This document shows, one piece after another, positions 61,656 to 64,000 of a DNA stretch of 64,000 nucleotides (positions are counted from its first letter, which is position 1; each line of letters begins with the position of its first letter). Below the pieces are notes generated by a model. That model was given only the letters and a program-made list of their open reading frames with translations, was not told the DNA's origin and ran no database searches. Origin of the DNA: Chloroflexus sp. Y-396-1 (lineage in GTDB: Bacteria; Chloroflexota; Chloroflexia; Chloroflexales; Chloroflexaceae). Position numbers and translations under genes: made by a program. The DNA is taken from NCBI RefSeq assembly GCF_000516515.1, contig NZ_KI911784.1:4626633-4690632 (forward strand), in the 5' to 3' direction.

Positions 61656-64000
61656 GAGCAGCGAGGCCGGGCTAAATGGTATCACCGTGACTGTGAGCGG
61701 GCCGGTGTCCAGTTCGGCACCCACGAACTCATCAGGTCTGGTGACCTTCAGTGGCCCGCCCGGCGTCTACACCTTTACCATCCCCACCGATCCGACCGGC
61801 TATACCCGCTCGCCGGGCAATACCGGCACGGCCGCCACGGTGCTCGTGCTGAGTGGGCAAACCGCACCGGCAGTGCCGTTTGGCTATTACCAGCCAGCCC
61901 AGATTTCCGGTCAGGTCTTCTTCGACGGCGCGAATGCACCGGCTGATAATGCAGCCAGTGGTGAGCCGGGGGTTGGCAGCGTCACGGTACGGTTGCGAGA
62001 CGGCAGCGACGCCATCATCACGACGACTACGACCCTCCCCGACGGAACGTTCACCATCTCCAATGTCGCCCTCGGCACGTATCGGCTGGAGTTTGTCAAC
62101 CCCGATGCAACAAACTTCAGCTTTGTAGCCGCCGATACGGCGGATAACCGCGTTGCCAGCATTGTGAGCAACAACGGTCGCACCGCGCTGTTCACCGTCA
62201 ACGCCTCGAACCAGAGCATCGTGCGCTCCGCCGCGCTGATCGGGAAGAGTACGGTGAATGGGATCACCTTCGTTGACCAGGCCTATGACGGGCAGCGTAG
62301 CGGCGATCCGGCGCTCGCCAACGTGACCGTCAATCTGACCGCGACGGTCGCGCTACCTAATCTGACCACCACCATCACGCGCAGCACCACCACCGACAGT
62401 AGCGGCAATTACAGCTTTGGCGGGCTGCCCGGCGGAACAGGGGCAGTTACCTTCACGCTGAGCTTCACCCCACCGCCGGCCACCCCACCGTACCAGGTGA
62501 CCCAGGCCGATGTGGGAGCGGATGCAACCGATAGCGACGGCGCTGCCGACCTGACCGATCAGCCGCTCGGCGTGGGAACAACTGCCAGCCGCGACCAGGG
62601 CTACTACCAGAACGTGACCGTCCAGGCGCGGGTGTTTGAGGAGACCGCTACGATCAACAATACGTTTGAGAGCAGCGAGGCCGGGCTAAATGGTATCACC
62701 GTGACTGTGAGCGGGCCGGTGTCCAGTTCGGCACCCACGAACTCATCAGGTCTGGTGACCTTCAGTGGCCCGCCCGGCGTCTACACCTTTACCATCCCCA
62801 CCGATCCGAGTGGCTATGTTCGCTCGCCGGGCAATACCGGCACGGCTGCCACGGCGCTCGTGCTGAGTGGGCAAACCGCACCGGTAGTGCCGTTTGGCTA
62901 TTACCAGCCAGCCCAGATTTCCGGTCAGGTCTTCTTCGACGGCGCGAATGCACCGGCTGATAATGCAGCCAGTAGTGAGCCGGGGGTTGGCAGCGTCACG
63001 GTACGGTTGCGAGACGGCAGCGACGCCATCATCACGACGACTACGACCCTCCCCGACGGAACGTTCACCATCTCCAATGTCGCCCTCGGCACGTATCGGC
63101 TGGAGTTTGTCAACCCCGATGCAACAAACTTCAGCTTTGTAGCCGCCGATACGGCGGATAACCGCGTTGCCAGCATTGTGAGCAACAACGGTCGCACCGC
63201 GCTGTTCACCGTCAACGCCTCGAACCAGAGCATCGTGCGCTCCGCCGCGCTGATCGGGAAGAGTACGGTGAATGGGATCACCTTCGTTGACCAGGCCTAT
63301 GACGGGCAGCGTAGCGGCGATCCGGCGCTCGCCAACGTGACCGTCAATCTGACCGCGACGGTCGCGCTACCTAATCTGACCACCACCATCACGCGCAGCA
63401 CCACCACCGACAGTAGCGGCAATTACAGCTTTGGCGGGCTGCCCGGCGGAACAGGGGCAGTTACCTTCACGCTGAGCTTCACCCCACCGCCGGCCACCCC
63501 ACCGTACCAGGTGACCCAGGCCGATGTGGGAGCGGATGCAACCGATAGCGACGGCGCTGCCGACCTGACCGATCAGCCGCTCGGCGTGGGAACAACTGCC
63601 AGCCGCGATCAGGGCTACTACCAGAACGTGACCGTACAGGCGCGGGTCTTCCACGAGACGGTGACGATTAACAATACCTTTGAGACCGGTGAAGCTGGTC
63701 TGCGGGCAGTCACCGTAAACGTGAGTGGACCAGCGTCAGGTTCGCTGACAACCGACCTCTTTGGTCTGGTGACCTTCAGTGGCCCGCCCGGCGTCTACAC
63801 CTTTACCGTCCCCACCGATCCGACCGGCTATACCCGATCGCCGGGCAATACCGGCACGGCCGCCACGGCGCTCGTGCTGAGCGGGCAAACTGCACCGGCA
63901 GTGCCGTTTGGCTATTACCAGCCAGCCCAGATTTCCGGTCAGGTCTTCTTCGACGGCGCGAATGCACCGGCTGATAATGCAGCCAGTAGTGAGCCGGGGG
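60891..64000 (+). repeat. 1014-bp tandem protein-repeat array
   Basis: Four starts (60891, 61906, 62920, 63934) of almost identical DNA. The unit of 338 residues contains two Cna-B-like modules. Unit 4's first 100 bp before its mark (63650-63760) are diverged, and a few single-base changes appear elsewhere. The array extends beyond the window. Confidence 0.95.
61654..64000 (+). CDS. Giant repeat surface protein, continuation after frameshift (runs off window)
   Basis: Past the extra T, the frame starting GAG at 61654 stays open to the window end, about 780 codons. It continues the same protein: ESSEAGLNGITVTVSGP, YTRSPGNTGTAA and then repeats of FDGANAPADNA. Units start at the TCCGG marks 60891, 61906, 62920 and 63934. 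The last three are 1014 bp apart and the first is 1015 bp, which is exactly the extra base. The protein probably continues well past 64000. It has no start codon of its own and is best seen as one gene with a frameshift or a sequencing/assembly error. Confidence 0.8.

Noticed and set aside
61911-63281. Minus-strand ORFs of 118 residues repeated in the array
   Set aside because: They recur only because the DNA is repeated; the plus-strand protein is clearly the coding one.

Overview
The window reads as the chromosome of a filamentous anoxygenic phototroph of the Chloroflexus type (phylum Chloroflexota). This is an inference from gene content, not a database match. It rests on isocitrate lyase, a sulfide:quinone oxidoreductase module, RodA/FtsW and MurJ genes, several sigma factors, long proline/threonine-rich and repeat-rich surface proteins, and very many short hairpin repeats between genes. 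Most of the window is ordinary, moderately GC-rich housekeeping sequence. Genes lie on both strands, mostly as single genes or pairs.

Layout. 1-7.8 kb: end of a biotin carboxylase, nusB, acpP, a PLP aminotransferase, a D-2-hydroxyacid dehydrogenase, efp, and a doxX-groES-groEL run. 8-14.6 kb: an AT-richer seven-repeat SBBP propeller protein, a lipoprotein, a 0.9 kb gene-free repeat zone, a GH13-like protein and a small membrane protein. 14.8-23.6 kb: a lone LolD/MacB-type ATPase, valS, murJ, a DUF58 protein paired with an M14-like peptidase, and a hexapeptide acyltransferase. 23.6-25.1 kb: a gene-free block of 52-bp minisatellite repeats. 25.1-33.7 kb: a P-loop kinase-like protein, a TadE-TadE-TadG/VWA-secreted protein cluster on the minus strand, and an esterase. 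33.8-41.5 kb: an MFS transporter, a thioredoxin-fold protein, an ECF sigma/zinc anti-sigma pair, then a divergent LysR gene and a sulfur module (persulfide dioxygenase-rhodanese, DUF1641, SQR). 41.6-50.7 kb: RodA/FtsW, threonine ammonia-lyase, a MazG-like protein, isocitrate lyase, a dienelactone hydrolase, tRNA-Arg(CCG) with clear promoter and terminator, a second ECF sigma/anti-sigma pair and a polyprenyl diphosphate synthase. 50.7-59.0 kb: another repeat zone, a PAS-STAS protein, an SDR-fold protein, a primary-type sigma factor, 4-alpha-glucanotransferase and a second DUF58 protein. 59.2-64.0 kb: a huge SdrD/Cna-B-like surface protein whose 1014-bp repeats run off the window. Its reading frame is broken by one extra T.

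Mobile and repeat content is the most striking part. A family of small elements with about 19-bp terminal inverted repeats (core TGATCAAAAAC) occurs about eight times. Some copies carry internal minisatellites. At least three other dispersed hairpin families sit in intergenic gaps, often where a terminator would be expected. No CRISPR array, transposase, phage gene or defence system was recognised. The observations most worth following up are the broken giant repeat gene, the inverted-repeat element family, and three enzyme-fold proteins that lack key residues (SDR, GH13, and EF-P with an Asn at its loop tip).
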